Part shown: in pieces, positions 34,558 through 47,166 of the stretch
How the letters are laid out: every line of letters starts with the position of its first letter
Position numbering within the stretch: position 1 is the stretch's first letter
Assembly (NCBI GenBank): GCA_037039685.1
Contig: JAWNGF010000004.1
Coordinates: 4,774,001-4,838,000 of the forward strand
Reading direction: 5' to 3'
DNA: 64,000 nucleotides
Source of the DNA: Ceratobasidium sp. AG-K
Lineage: Eukaryota > Basidiomycota > Agaricomycetes > Cantharellales > Ceratobasidiaceae
The notes under the pieces: generated by a model
Database searches by the model: none
What the model saw: only the letters and a program-made list of their open reading frames with translations
Told to the model about the DNA's origin: nothing
Translations under genes and position numbers: made by a program

Positions 34558-36965
34558 ATGCGATTAATTGAGCGCATAGCCATGTATCCTAATTTGACCC
34601 GAACTCGAGTCTTCGCTTCTACACAAATCTCTGTATGGGCATCTTACCCCGCAAAGTCCCCGTATCCCAGGAAATTCTCGCGCACCATAGCTCAGCGTAG
34701 TCCGACCCCTTCTGATAATCCAAACGAACTTAGCCGGACATCTTTGGACGGACTGCAGCCATCCGACCTACTAGAGCTGTATCGAGGGCTGATCACCCGG
34801 GGAGATATAGTTTATGATGAAGATCAGATGCGAGTGATCATGAGAGTAAGTAAATCTACGTTCTTGCTATCAGTTTTACACCCTGGCTGGGAATATGTTG
34901 AGCTAAAATATAACTCATTACCCCATTAGTAGCTTAGACGTCTTTCCAAGTCACTCGAAAATTATGTTCCCAATCTTGTCTCTGGACACGCTGTTCCGGC
35001 TCTCACCCCAGGTGCAAGTTGGTGGACATCCCTTCATCCGTTACCCGAAGAAAGCGCCATTACTCCTTCTAAGGATTCCGGAGCATTACTATTACGAAAG
35101 GATGCAGCGCGGGAGATGGAGGAACTACCCTTTCCTAAAGGTAAGTCTCGAGGTCCCTTGCTTGTAGTTATGATAACTGACCAATTATTCAGGATTGATT
35201 CTTATTGCCCCGCCTGGGCGAGGCAAAACCTTTTTGCTCGACTTGTGGTTTTCCACGCTCCCAACAAAACATAAAGTCCGGAAACATTATAGCACACTTG
35301 TGCTGGAGATGTATCGCGCGGTATGGGAGGAGACACAGCATCGCGCTAGAGTCGCCCGTACTCACAGGAACGAGGGATGGATACCTGCAAGCGTCGCAGG
35401 CCAAGTGAAGTGGACTTCCAAGCTCAAGGAGCAATGGAAAACGCTGTTTCAAAAGGGAGATATGGATGGGATATGGAACAAAGTTGGCCCTCGCTCGGCG
35501 CCTCATCCAGAATCAAACCGCTATGTGTCTCCGCTTCCGATATCACAAACCCTTGCTGCCCGCCTGCTTCTCCGACAAGGCTACGTACTTCACATCGATG
35601 AACTACAACTCCTTGATATTGGAAGTGCCACCATTCTGTCGGATGTACTCGCGCATTACTGGAGGATGGGTGGCGTAGTAGTCGCGACCTCAAACAAAGT
35701 CCCTGGTGGGTTGAATGTGCATTGCAATAAAATTTCTGATCTTTGATATTAGGAGAACTATACAAAAACGGACTCGGGGCGGAACGCGTGAGAGGGTTCG
35801 TAAGTGCGCTTGAGGCCAGATGTGAAGTTGTTCGAGTCGGCGGCGAAGTAGACTGGCGGAGGGCGGAGGGCGAAGGCGAGGGTGGTGGCGCAAGGAAGAA
35901 CTGGTTCGTGAACGAGAAGGATGGAGAATTTAAACAAGCGGTCGATGAGATCGTCCAGGGACGAACGGGTGAGTCTACTGTTCTGCGCTCGTCTATTGCA
36001 TAGTTGACAAATGTATGTACAATCAGCAACGCCGGTTACTTTGACAATCTTTTCTAGGTCCTTTCACATTCCCGTGACCTACCCTCCCAGTACTTCTCCC
36101 TCACTTTCACCGGTGGCTCAGGTCTCGTTTGACGAGTTGTGTAACACCGCTCTCGGAACGGCGGACTATGCGACTCTTGCATCTACATTCCCGACGATTA
36201 TTATTACCGACATACCTATCCTACGACTAGCAACCAAAGACCGTGCCAGACGGTTTATCTCGCTTATCGACGCCCTTTACGAAGCGCGAGTAAAGATTTT
36301 GTGTTCGGCTGAAGCGGATATCGACGGACTTTTCTTCCCAGATGAACTGGGTGGCGAACTCGCCGAAGGAGGTGGAAACGAGAGGACTATGATGGAGGAG
36401 GCGCTGAGCGAAGGAAGTGTAGTATATCGGCCCAACGTGTCGTCGTATCAGCCGCAAGAAGAGATGAAAGCATCTCCTGAGCGGCGAACATCCGAATCGA
36501 GAGGGAAAGAAGGACTTTCGTTGAAAGAATTGTCGATTTTCACCGGTATGTATATCCATGAGCGCATATATTGACATATCTGACACATCTGATTCAGGGC
36601 AAGAAGAAAAGTTTGCATATGCGCGCGCAACCTCACGTCTCGTCCAAATGACCTCGGCCAAATATGCAGCAACAGCAGTCTGGCAACCGCTAACCAGGGC
36701 TCAGCAGCCGTGGTATATCGACCAAACACAAACGCCTTTGGCTTCTCTAACGAGCGCAACGACTCCGGACTTTGCAGCCGATATTGCCAGCTCTGTCGAC
36801 CACCAGGACTGGGCAGAGGAGGCCTCGTACGATGCACAGCGCGGAAGAATTGGGAGGCCGGAGCCACCTCGTCTGAGTGAGAATCATGCATGGGGCGTGC
36901 GCGATGACTGGGGAAAGGGGGCGGGCGAATGGGGGAAGGGCGCCGATGGACGAAAGAAGCGCTAA
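34558..36965 (+). CDS. AFG1: AFG1/LACE1-like mitochondrial AAA-type ATPase
   Basis: Six exons: 34558-34845, 34933-35140, 35193-35705, 35753-35968, 36027-36545 and 36598-36965, 703 aa. The family acts at the mitochondrial inner membrane in turnover of respiratory-chain subunits. The Arg/Ser-rich N-terminus fits a mitochondrial presequence; the ATG at 34,558 is the first in frame. Walker A reads APPGRGKT (about residues 171-178) and Walker B reads GYVLHIDELQLLDI, followed by VVVATSNKVPGELYKNGL, a strongly conserved family block. After it comes the usual RFISLIDALYEARVKI region near the C-terminus. It is longer than the bacterial ZapE relatives because of inserts and a low-complexity tail. Intact; the first P-loop glycine is replaced by Ala, a change I only note. 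Confidence 0.9.
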
Positions 36966-39120
36966 GCTGGACAATTCTGAATTTGGGTCGAGCCGGTACG
37001 TTCGGCTTGCGATTTCGCCTCCAAAGATATCAGGGTAAATATTCTGAAGTTCAATATATAACTAGTATTTGTATTTGTCCCACACTGATACTACTTGCTC
37101 GCGTAAGCAAATTATAAGCTTAGCTGCTAGCTCAACCAGGGGGAAAGCGCATGGATGCCCCGCTAATAAATAGCCATCATAGTGGACATGTTCGCTTCAC
37201 ATATGGCACCGTTGATACCGCAGGGAACAATAAATAGCTTTTCGCATTATCCACAGAAGCCAGGTTTACACTCGGACGAAAAGTAGTTGGACGAGTGTGT
37301 ACAGTATATGATTACAGCCTGACAACAATTCGTAAGGATTATGTCAATTTGTGCATTGTTAGTACTGGATTCTATCCCCTCTACAATCGATTCTGGCCAG
37401 GCGTCGCTGGGACAAATCATGCTCGTATAACCCTGTCTCCGATCAAGTTGGGGACAGTAAGGTTGACGAAATCGTAGATATCCAAGCGAATAGGGTATCG
37501 TTCCCTTTGGTGCTAACCGAGTGGTGCACGCGGCTGGCTGTTGGGGTCCATTCGAAAAATAACTTAGCTAGATGTTAGTCTGCGTCGAGCGATGAGACGG
37601 CAAACGTTCCACGACCCCAGTAAACTCCCAGCATATCTCACTGGGAACACAGTTGCTCTCCTGGACCTAACCACGACACCATTTCAACCCCAATGTAAGT
37701 ACTCGACACGTTCATTAGAGCAAGGGGTAGACGGAATGGGATGCAGCGCCAGGCGTACGATGCATGGAGTGTGGAGGCGCGTCAAAGGTGCAAATGCAAC
37801 GCACCAATTGTCGCACTGGTCCACCATTCCACAGGTCAATGCATCCGAAACCAGTTCTGTCGCTCGAACCTACCGCCAAAATAGAACGAATATCCTTTGC
37901 GCTCCCTAATCAACTGGCACGGCCCCAAGCATCTCGTTAGCTAGTGCCCTGTTCATGGGGATAAACGTTCAGCAATTATTCTCCTGATCGTCCTAGTCGC
38001 GTATTCAAAATAAAATAGTGGAGTCAGGTACCACTAAGTACAAGCGCCATCGGTATCTCAAGGGTACAGCTACTAAGCACAGTCAGCCAACGATTTATGG
38101 GAAACGCATTCCCACCTACCTCGCCATTTGCTTCGACAATAGTTAACGCCGGCGGCTTCCCATATGCGAGGAACTCAACGCCCGCACTCTCTCCTCCTCA
38201 CCTGGTCTTCTCCAAAGGGTCCTGAAACCCTCGTGCATCTTGGGGCGGCACGTACAACGGTAGCGTGTAGTCGCGTTGACTCTCGTCGAGTTGCTGTCAT
38301 TTCACAAGGACCTGAGTTTGCTAAGAGTTGGACGAGCGGAGGCATCCGTATCAAGCAAGAGCGCGACGGTCAGCTGCGTCCGACAAAGCGCACCTGCAGG
38401 TGATCCGGGGAAAATTCAGCCTTGGCCGATGGCTCGAATGGTCGTGATCTAGAGCAGAGATTCGATCGATCCAGGTGAAAGAGGCCTCCGACCCGGCTCT
38501 GGCGCGGGATTATGGTAAGCTTGATCAAGAGTCCGAGAGCGTCGACTTGAGACACGAACGGTATGGGTATCTCTCGGTGGCCCACTGACAGATTCGTAGG
38601 GATTGTCGCATCATAGTTTACGAGTGGTGGTGAGAATGACAACAGGTCCCGTTACGTTTCGTGCCATCAGGGTCTGCTGGGGTTGGTCGCCCCTAACTCG
38701 GTCCCGTCACTCCAGTGGCACAACCTCACGCCACCTCAACGCCTAGCCTGCGACAAGGTCTTATGCTAATGGAAGAGCGAGCCTGAGTAATAAGTATGTC
38801 TATCCGAGGCGCTATTTCCCACGGTCTTATTATCTTGCCTTCGCTAACTTCCCAGAATGTAGGCATCAAATGCGATCCACTGATACAGAATTGTTTGATG
38901 CAAGAAATAACCCATCCCACTCCAATCTCTAGTTCCAAGTACAAGATACACATCAAACCGTGGGAAACGACCAGTAACTGGAGAGCCGACTCACTCTATG
39001 ATTTGTGATCCCCTGCACCCCCTTCAACAGGCTACGAAGCGAATTTTGAGTACAAGTCTTATTTGTGGTCAACTAGCAGAAGGAGCGCCACGCGGTACTC
39101 ACACAAGGCATGGTCCTAAA
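36966..39120. other. Intergenic, no gene recognised
   Basis: This 2.1 kb holds the 3' regions of the convergent AFG1-like gene and NWD3. ORFs up to ~105 codons exist (37,592-37,909 +, 38,164-38,403 +, 38,370-38,642 -) without recognisable domains or exon chains. Confidence 0.5.
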
Positions 39121-42100
39121 TTACTTGGACATCGAGTAACATTCCTTCCAGGAATCACCGGTTGGTAGGCTGTCGTAGTCGAAGCTGATGGCACCATTTT
39201 CGCTGATTGTCCAGCGGTTACGCGGCGCCGGGAAAATGGGAACGAGGTCTTGGGGAACCCAGAAATGAAGCTGGGATTCGGGACCCGTGACCCATCCGTC
39301 TTTGGCAATGGCCCAAGTATCTAAACGAGAGGTTGAATGAGATGTATGATCGCGATCAAACTCGACGGTCAGCCGATGAAACGTACCAGCCTCAGGTGTA
39401 TTACGGGCCAGGACCCAGGAACGAATGCTTTTTTTGGAGATCGAATATATGCACGCGCCATCGGGCGAGAACGCCACTGAGAGGACATCATCCGTATGAC
39501 CCTGAAGAGGAGCACCAATGAGGGTGCCTCCTTGCACGTCCCACACACGAACAGTATGGTCCCAGGAGCCGGAGGCAATGCATCTGCCGTCCGGTGAGAA
39601 CACGACTGAACTTATATAGTCAGTATGACCCTCGAGAGGGGACCCGATAAGAGTGCCGTCCTGGACGTTCCACAGACAGATGGTACAGTCGTCGGAGCCA
39701 GAAGCTAAGGTTGTACCATCTGGAGAGAAGGCGGTCGATCTGACCCAGCTAGTGTGCCCTTCAAGTTCATGAGGCGCACCGGTAAGGGTGCCATTTTGTA
39801 CATTCCAGACACGGACGGTGTCGTCCGAAGAGCCGGAGACTATATGCGTGGCGGTGGGCGAAAAAGCAACTGAAAAGACATAGCCGGTATGACCTCGAAG
39901 AGGTTCAGTAGTGGGGGTTCCATCTGGAACGCTCCAGATTCGTATGGTGTGATCATTTGAACCGGAGACTATGCGTGTTCCGTCGGACGAGAATCTCACC
40001 GATCTGACAGCTTCAGTGTGACCTTCGAGCGGCGCGCCGATGAGCACGCGATTTTTCGCGTCCCATATGCGAATGGTCAAATCACGAGACCCCGAGACGA
40101 TGTAGGTCCCGTCTGGTGAGAACGCCACCGAGTCGACTGCTTTGCTATGGCCTGCGAGTAGGTCACTGATGAAAGCTCCATCATGGGTGTTCAACATGCG
40201 AATAATGCCACTTTCAGTTCCAAAGACTAGACATGTGCCATCAGACGATAGTGCAAGTGATGTAAAAAGCCCAGTACGATCATGGGGATGAGTATCGCTG
40301 AGAGTGACACCTTGCATGTTCCACAGGAGGACGCTGCAATCATTAGAGCCGGAGGCGACTCTTGTGCCGTCAGGTGAGACCGCCACAGCGGTCACCCGTT
40401 TTGAATGGCCTCCGAGAGGCGCACCGACTAGGGCACCAGCATGTATATTCCAGATACGAATGGTCTTGTCCCATGATCCAGAAACAATATACATTCCATC
40501 CGGTGAGAACGCTACCGAAGCGATCATGTTGGCGTGACCTTCGAGAGGAGATCGAGTAGCAGATCTATCACGCATGTCCCAGAGAAGAATAGTGCAGTCC
40601 CACGAGCCAGATGCAATGTGCCTGCCATTAGGGGAGAAGGCCACAGATGTGATGCCGTTGGTATGGCCCTCGAATGGGGAACCGACCATAATGCCGCTAT
40701 GTACTTCCCAGATACGAATTGTCATGTCGTAAGACCCGGAGACGATAAGCTTCCCATCGGGTGAGAATGCTACTGAGGTGATTAAATCGGTATGACCTTC
40801 AAAAGGAGGGTGCACAAGCGTGCCGTCACGCGCGTTCCAAAGTCGAATGGTGCGGTCGTGGGAGCCTGACACGACGCAGGTACCATCAGGCGAGAAAGCA
40901 ACTGATGCAACGGCTTCTGTATGACCTTCAAAGCAGGAACTAATTGGAGTATCATCAAGGTCGCTCCAGACACGGATGACATGATCATCAGCGCCAGAGA
41001 CGATACGTCGGCCATCGAGTGAGAAGGCGACCGACATGACCTCTTTAGTATGACCAGCCAATGGAGCACCAATCAGGGTACCATCATACGCATCCTTCAC
41101 GATAACATTCCCATCACGGCAACCAACTGCGAGCCTAGTGCCGTCAGGGGAGTACGCAACAGAGTGCACACGGGAGTCAACTGCCCAGCTTGCAAGCACC
41201 GTAGCTTCTCGTCGGTCAGCGCCTGCTCCTTTTGGCTCTATAAGTCCATGTGTCCGTCTCCAGTAGTTCCTGTAGACTGTGCTTGACCTACGGCAGAGTG
41301 CCAGGGCTGAAGCATATATGTGAGGGGTTGATCTCGATACAGTGTTAGCAGCAAAGCTCGTCACAAAGTTGCGAGCATCTTCCACCAGCCTCAGATCCGA
41401 CGATGGGTGATTGGCCTACGAAAGAAAATATGTGTCAGCCCCACATCAAAGTCAAAGGTTCAGTCTCTTACTATTAGCCACACCTTGGCTGCAACGATTG
41501 ATCGCACAGCCATCCCCATCCAGTGCTTTAGATTCATTACTTCCATCCAAAACAATAGTTGCTCCAAGAGGAACCCGTGCAAACATGTAGATAATGCATC
41601 CGAGGCAGCGGCCTCTCGTAAATGGTCAGCCCAATAACGGCAGGTATATGCGAGAGTCGGTGATATGTTACGGGGAGTGCGCTCCATCAGATCGGGTACC
41701 ACCTCATCGGGCACGTGAGACGACTCGAGTCCGCAGATGTTGAACCGCAGCTGAGCTCTCATCAATACAAAGCATTGTTCTGCAACTAGCTGATTATGGT
41801 GGCTTGTGTCGCAGAAGAAGCTTGCAGATCGGGACTGGTTGAATAGAAAGTCTGGGAACGACGCATGCAATGTTGATATGGTGCTGCCATCACCAGCCAC
41901 GTGAAGTACAGATCGAAGTGGCTGTAGCATGGCCAGCGCCTTTTTCGTGTCGCTGATTCCTGCCAATACTGCTAGTGTCTCCACGCCTACTGGCTCGCGT
42001 GCGCATACAGCCGTCCATAGCACAAGTCGCATCCGGTCTTTGATGTCCTTCCTCGCGAAGATACCGTCCGCCGCCGATAGGATGGTCATGTATAGCTGGT

Positions 42101-43988
42101 CGATCTCGGTGTGAGCTTCGTCCGACGGTGTCACAGACAACATCATCTCAAGGCATTCTTCAAGGTCTCCGGTGACCTCCCCGCCTCGAATATATCGTGC
42201 TACTGTCGCTGCATATATGAACAAGGCTCCCGCAAGCGCCGCGAGCTGCTTGACCTGGGACTGGGTGATAAATGGTAGCTCCTCTGCCAAATAGAGCTCG
42301 ATGTCGGCTCGTACATCCGACTGCTTGACGTTGTGGAGCTCGAATACCGAGCGTAGACTCTCGGACTGTGCCTGGATCCTGTTACGTATACTCGGTTCGG
42401 GGCGACTGGCCACAAAGAACCTAAGCGGGAGCTGAGACGCCGATCGGAGTAGAGTGTCCAGGACTAGCTCTACTCCATTGGCGGATTGACACTCGTCGAG
42501 TGCGTCAATCACTACAACTTGAGGGGGTATACCGACCATCGTATCCCGCACGTCCATCAGTGGATCTTTGAGTAGTCTATTGAACTGGGTGGATAGCGTC
42601 CGGGATGATAGGTCTGGATTCTCGCTCAGGACGCGACAGAGGGCGGATCGGAACTGCGAGGAGTGGCAGGCAAGTTGGTAGGCGATGGTAGGTACGATCC
42701 GGTTCACGTCTCGACACTCTTCCGTCGTGCGTGTACAAAAGAAGCTGGCACCGAGTTGCTTTCTGTTTTCGAGTGATTTTGCGAAGGTATATGCGATGGT
42801 AGTCTTGCCCGTGCCAGCCATACCGTTCATCCAGCACACTTTTGGTGCATCAGGGTTCGTCAGCCAGCTCTCAAGTTCCACCAACACACCAACCCGAGTG
42901 TTTTCGGCGCACGCTCGACGGTTGACCTCGGTGGCTACACTGGAATCATACATGGCGAGTTTTGTAGGATTCAGAGCTTTGATTTGGGTAATTTGTTGAT
43001 CTGCTAGGGCATTCTAGATACCCAAGCGTGTTAGATAGACATCCTGTCACACGCTAATCACACCAGCACTCGCCTGTTGTTCGCTCTCAGTGTGCAAACC
43101 CGCTTTGATCTGCAAACCGGTCAACTCTCGTTCGGGTCGAGAATCAAAAAGATCCTACCTGTATCTGCCGAGATAACGACTGAATACAGCGATCGCAGGT
43201 CGCAAGCGCATCTCGGACTGCCTCAGCCTCGAATACACGTCTGACCGAACGCTGCTTTTCTGCTTGGGCGATTATATCCACCTGCTTTTGGATCGATCTC
43301 GGACAGCTCAGATATACGTTGTTCTAGATATGGAATTGTGGTATCGCTCACTGGACAGTCTGTGCGATAAAGTCGAGCATCGGCGGTGCCTTGGACCCCT
43401 GAAGGTGCTGATCCAGGGTGTCACTGAGCGTCCTTAGCTCAAGCACCAATGGCTCGTACTCTTTTCTGCGCTTGCCAATTCCTACACAAAACCATCATTC
43501 GTGCATCTTGCAGTCTCTATAACGAATAGACCCACCTCGAAGGATTCGACGCCTGACAGCAAATCACCAATTGCCGAGTGAACCGGTGGAAACAAAGCAG
43601 AGGTTGCATGTAGGGTCCGAAGTCCACTACCGAGGCTTGACCATAAAGTGCGCCCATTTGAAGCAGGTGCGGAGTCTTGAAGAATCGAAGGAATCTGAAG
43701 AGAGGGGGTTGATAAAACAGACGCTGGCAACGGAAGCGACGGTGTGGAGGGAACCGGTGATGGCGGGGCTGAGACAACCAATGTCGGTTGTGGCGATGGT
43801 GGCAAAGGTAGCTGTGAGGGTATCACGGATGAGTCCGCAACCGGTTCGGAGGATGAGATTGCAATCTGAGGTAGGGCTGAAGAAGATGCCTGGGGTGAGG
43901 AAGGTGCAGTCGACGAGGATGATCCCGTTAACTTGTCTAATGCATGACTCATACGGCGGAACAGGCCGCCTTTAGATTTCTTTGACAT
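39121..43988 (-). CDS. NWD3: NACHT-WD40 STAND protein
   Basis: Seven exons on the reverse strand: 43988-43532, 43481-43352, 43297-43159, 43109-43074, 43013-41472, 41415-39387 and 39320-39121, 1510 aa. Start MSKKSKGGLFRRMSHALDKL; Ser/Pro-rich linker; conserved WSSLGSGLRTLHATSALFPP block and helical exons; NACHT with GMAGTGKTT (~318-326) and VVVIDALDEC; fourteen WD40 repeats; C-terminal module (DTWAIAKDGW...GDSWKECYS). The first intron is ambiguous: a GTGGGT donor at 43,535 would break the frame, while GTCTAT 4 nt later keeps it, so exon 1 was ended at 43,532. The fourth intron has a GC donor. The last intron is 66 nt with no in-frame stop, so it could be retained and still give protein. Probable non-self sensor by family; the ligand is unknown. 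Confidence 0.87.
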
Positions 43989-46900
43989 CTTTTTGCCGGC
44001 TAGTGGTGGAGGACCTCAAGCAGATCGGACATATATCCCGAACCTTATTTTGTGAAGGGAAGATCAGACGCGTTGGGTCGTGACCACCAGAATGAGACCC
44101 TATGCTCTCTGACTAATCCATCCTTTCTCCGGATTATGTAGAAATTTGCTCGCAACCTCTACTCATTGAACAGTCTCGTCAGCATCAACTGCCGCAACAC
44201 TACAAGGCCCTTGCGATAAACTCAAAGCAAACATTTTAGAGTGACCCGAGCAGTCTCAGCGAATAACTGAGATTTGTCGAGTGAGCAACGATTGATTATG
44301 GTTACAGGTTACAGGATATGGACGGTAATCACAGCAAATAAACCGGGTCATAGCAAACTCCGTATTTTTGTTCGGGAAAGAATCAGTGAGGCACGATATT
44401 ATGTCGTGAATGTAGGATGGATTTGGAAGTCAATATAAGGGTACATAAGAAAGCAAATGAAGTTGCCCGACCTCATGATTTGAACGACGAATCCTCGAAT
44501 AGATTAGAGCGATGCGCGAACAAGCCTAGATACGCAAGCTGGTGGTCATTTCCACATGAAATCTATGTCGCACACGTCCCAGAGATAACAAATAGCTCCG
44601 ACGAGGGCTCTGACACTGGAGTCAATGTGCGAGCAGAGGAACCCAATCAACGCACGCGCATAGATTGCGAGATTTATCGCCCCTCTGCTCCATTAGGATG
44701 AACCAAGGCTCAAGCAAGCTTGCTGGGATCGGACGGGGGCTGGCCAGTTTCCCAAATCTGTGTATGCGCATCGCTCGTCCAATTCCTGAGCAAAGGCATT
44801 CGTGTAGCGTGTCTGACCCGACTGGACTCGTCTGGGCGAAGTTTCGGGACCGCAACGGATCGTGGGATTGGTACCATGACACAGGGGTGCCACTCCGGTG
44901 TTTCGGGTGCAAGTTCGGGAGAAGATCAGGTATTGCCGCCGATGACGGGTGGTAGGTGCAGCGTCCAGTCGATTTTGCCTGGCTGAGATTAAATTCCTTG
45001 ACGTAGAATTCTGTGGTCGTAAGCACGAGTTATTCCACATTGCACAGTTGGACCTACCGTGGTTCCCGTGAGGTTCAAGTCGCTTGTGTCCAAATCAAAT
45101 TCACTTGTGCCTTGTGATGCACGAGAGAGGTAGCAGCGGATACGTTTCATGGCCAACCAAAGGCGGGTTGTCCTTGGGGAGGGTGCCGAGAGGTGGTAGA
45201 GATGCGAGATTGAGCTGAGCGCCTCTATCCGATTATTTTGGCCGATTAGCACCTTGCCTGGCGTTCTGTGAACCTACGGACTCGTAACAACGTCCGTGTC
45301 TGGGGCTGCTGTCGTGGCCGGCGATGATGTTGATTCTTCCCGCTACAACTGACTGTCCGAACCCCTCCTATTTATCCATTGGATAGGGTGTCTTTGTCTC
45401 GCGTCCGGTAACACAGTTACCAAAAGTCCTGGTGGTGACTTCGGGGCCAGGTCCTCCAGCTGTGCGCCTGTGGACACTAGTGTCAATTGTACCACATGTT
45501 CAAGTCTCTGCAAGGAGATTAGCAAACGACAGTTACAACAGGACAATATTGTGATATACCTTGCTCGACGCGTGAACGATACTAAATCCAAATACTCTCA
45601 CAGTTTCCCCAACACCAGTCCCTTCTCCGAGCCGCCATCGACCATGGGCGTCTCAGAGACCTCTGCACTTCGAGCGAAAATATTTGACAACAATACGTGG
45701 TCGCGTTCCGAATAGTCTATGCCACCGATTTCATCATTCATCTCGGGTGGTAGGGCGAGTGTGCTCGGACGTGAGGCGAATATCTTCGAGGGCAGACCTA
45801 AGGAGCCAAGTTGAGTGCGAGCGCCATTGAGGGAAGTGCAACAACCGGCATGTCCGCTCGCGATGTCGTTGGAGCTGACTCATGTTCCACCTTTGACGAG
45901 GAGACCAGGCACGAGCTTGATCGAGGTATCCGAATCGTCGGGGTCGGTGTGTTCAAGGATTTGATGGTTAATGTCTCGTCAAACGCGTGGTCATGACTCG
46001 GTGTGAGAGCAGCATTCCGTTTTATCTGGGGTTCTGTCTCTTGCTCGCAGCTGTGGCCTTGTCAAAGTCCCTGCCATATCCCGGGCGACTCTATCCGCGT
46101 TGGTAATAAAAGCCATCGCCTTGACCTAGGCGACTTCTTGCTTGAGTTGAGAGCTTGGAGTATACGATAGCGCCCAGAATGTAAGACAAAGGGTAGCAGC
46201 GGCTAGGGCAGAGGGGGTTCGCTATACAAGCCATGGGGGGAGAATGAACGTCGAGAACAGGTCCAGGCAAGATCGCATGCGACAGCGTTTCCGTCTGGTC
46301 AGGGGCAAACTCGGAATGTGGTGGTGGAGGCGAAGCAATGGCTAGGGGAGCTGTCAGCGAAAGAGACATAGTTGGTGAAAGTTATCCTACCAATTCATCT
46401 GACGCACACGACATGTCTAGGCAGGCCACATTATAGCGTCGCATTACAAAGTCGAATTGATGCGAGGAGTAAACCATTCCACGATTATTTGTGGGCATTA
46501 AGCGGGTGCGAGACAGTAGACTCCAAGAAAGGGACACACGCGATCACATGACATCTGGGCTCAAATGAGCTTATCCAACCCGGCGCTAAACAAGTGTCAA
46601 AACAGAGCCCGCCATCATGCGATTCATTGCGGCCGGCAAAAAAAATTATCAAAAGTAATGTACAATGTCCATGCAAGACATCCAACGACATTTCATTCGA
46701 TGCAGCAACTAGACGCGCCAAAATCAATAGGGAACCAAACCATGATGTCATTCCAGCTCCAATGTAAATACTCAGAGTGCCCAAATTGCTGGCTTCCCTA
46801 TGGTACTCTCCTGATCCTCTACCAAACTCGAACCTCTTAGTGGAGGGGATGTAGTCGATGAGCGCGATCCGGTGAGTGTGCCCAATGCACGCCGAACACT

Positions 46901-47166
46901 GTGGGACTAGCGGTCTTCAGATTTCATTACCACCTTACTACTAGTCGTGGAGGGGGAGGTCAAGCGAATTGTACTTCTATTGAATTTGAAGGAAGCCCAT
47001 ACACATAGGTCACATATATAACCCCTTCCCTAATGGGATCAAGCAAATGGATGAAAGTAACAAGGACTACAATAAAGCCTTTGAGCAATGGCTCTAGCTA
47101 TAAAGTTGGTCGACATCAGATGGCACATGGGCCCTCGCCGGCACTCACTGTAACTATGGGGAAACC
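43989..47166. other. Intergenic between NWD3 and NWD4, no gene recognised
   Basis: About 3.2 kb with scattered short ORFs on both strands (the longest ~134 codons, 44,622-45,026 reverse). None resembles a known domain, and no conserved exon boundaries like those of neighbouring families were found. The stretch just above 43,988 should contain the NWD3 promoter. Confidence 0.5.

Noticed and set aside
37592..37909. 105-codon forward ORF downstream of the AFG1-like gene
   Set aside because: No recognisable domain and no extending exons; composition like surrounding non-coding DNA.
44417..45026. ORFs of 94-134 codons on both strands between NWD3 and NWD4
   Set aside because: Overlapping open frames on opposite strands, no motif, no splice-consistent extension.
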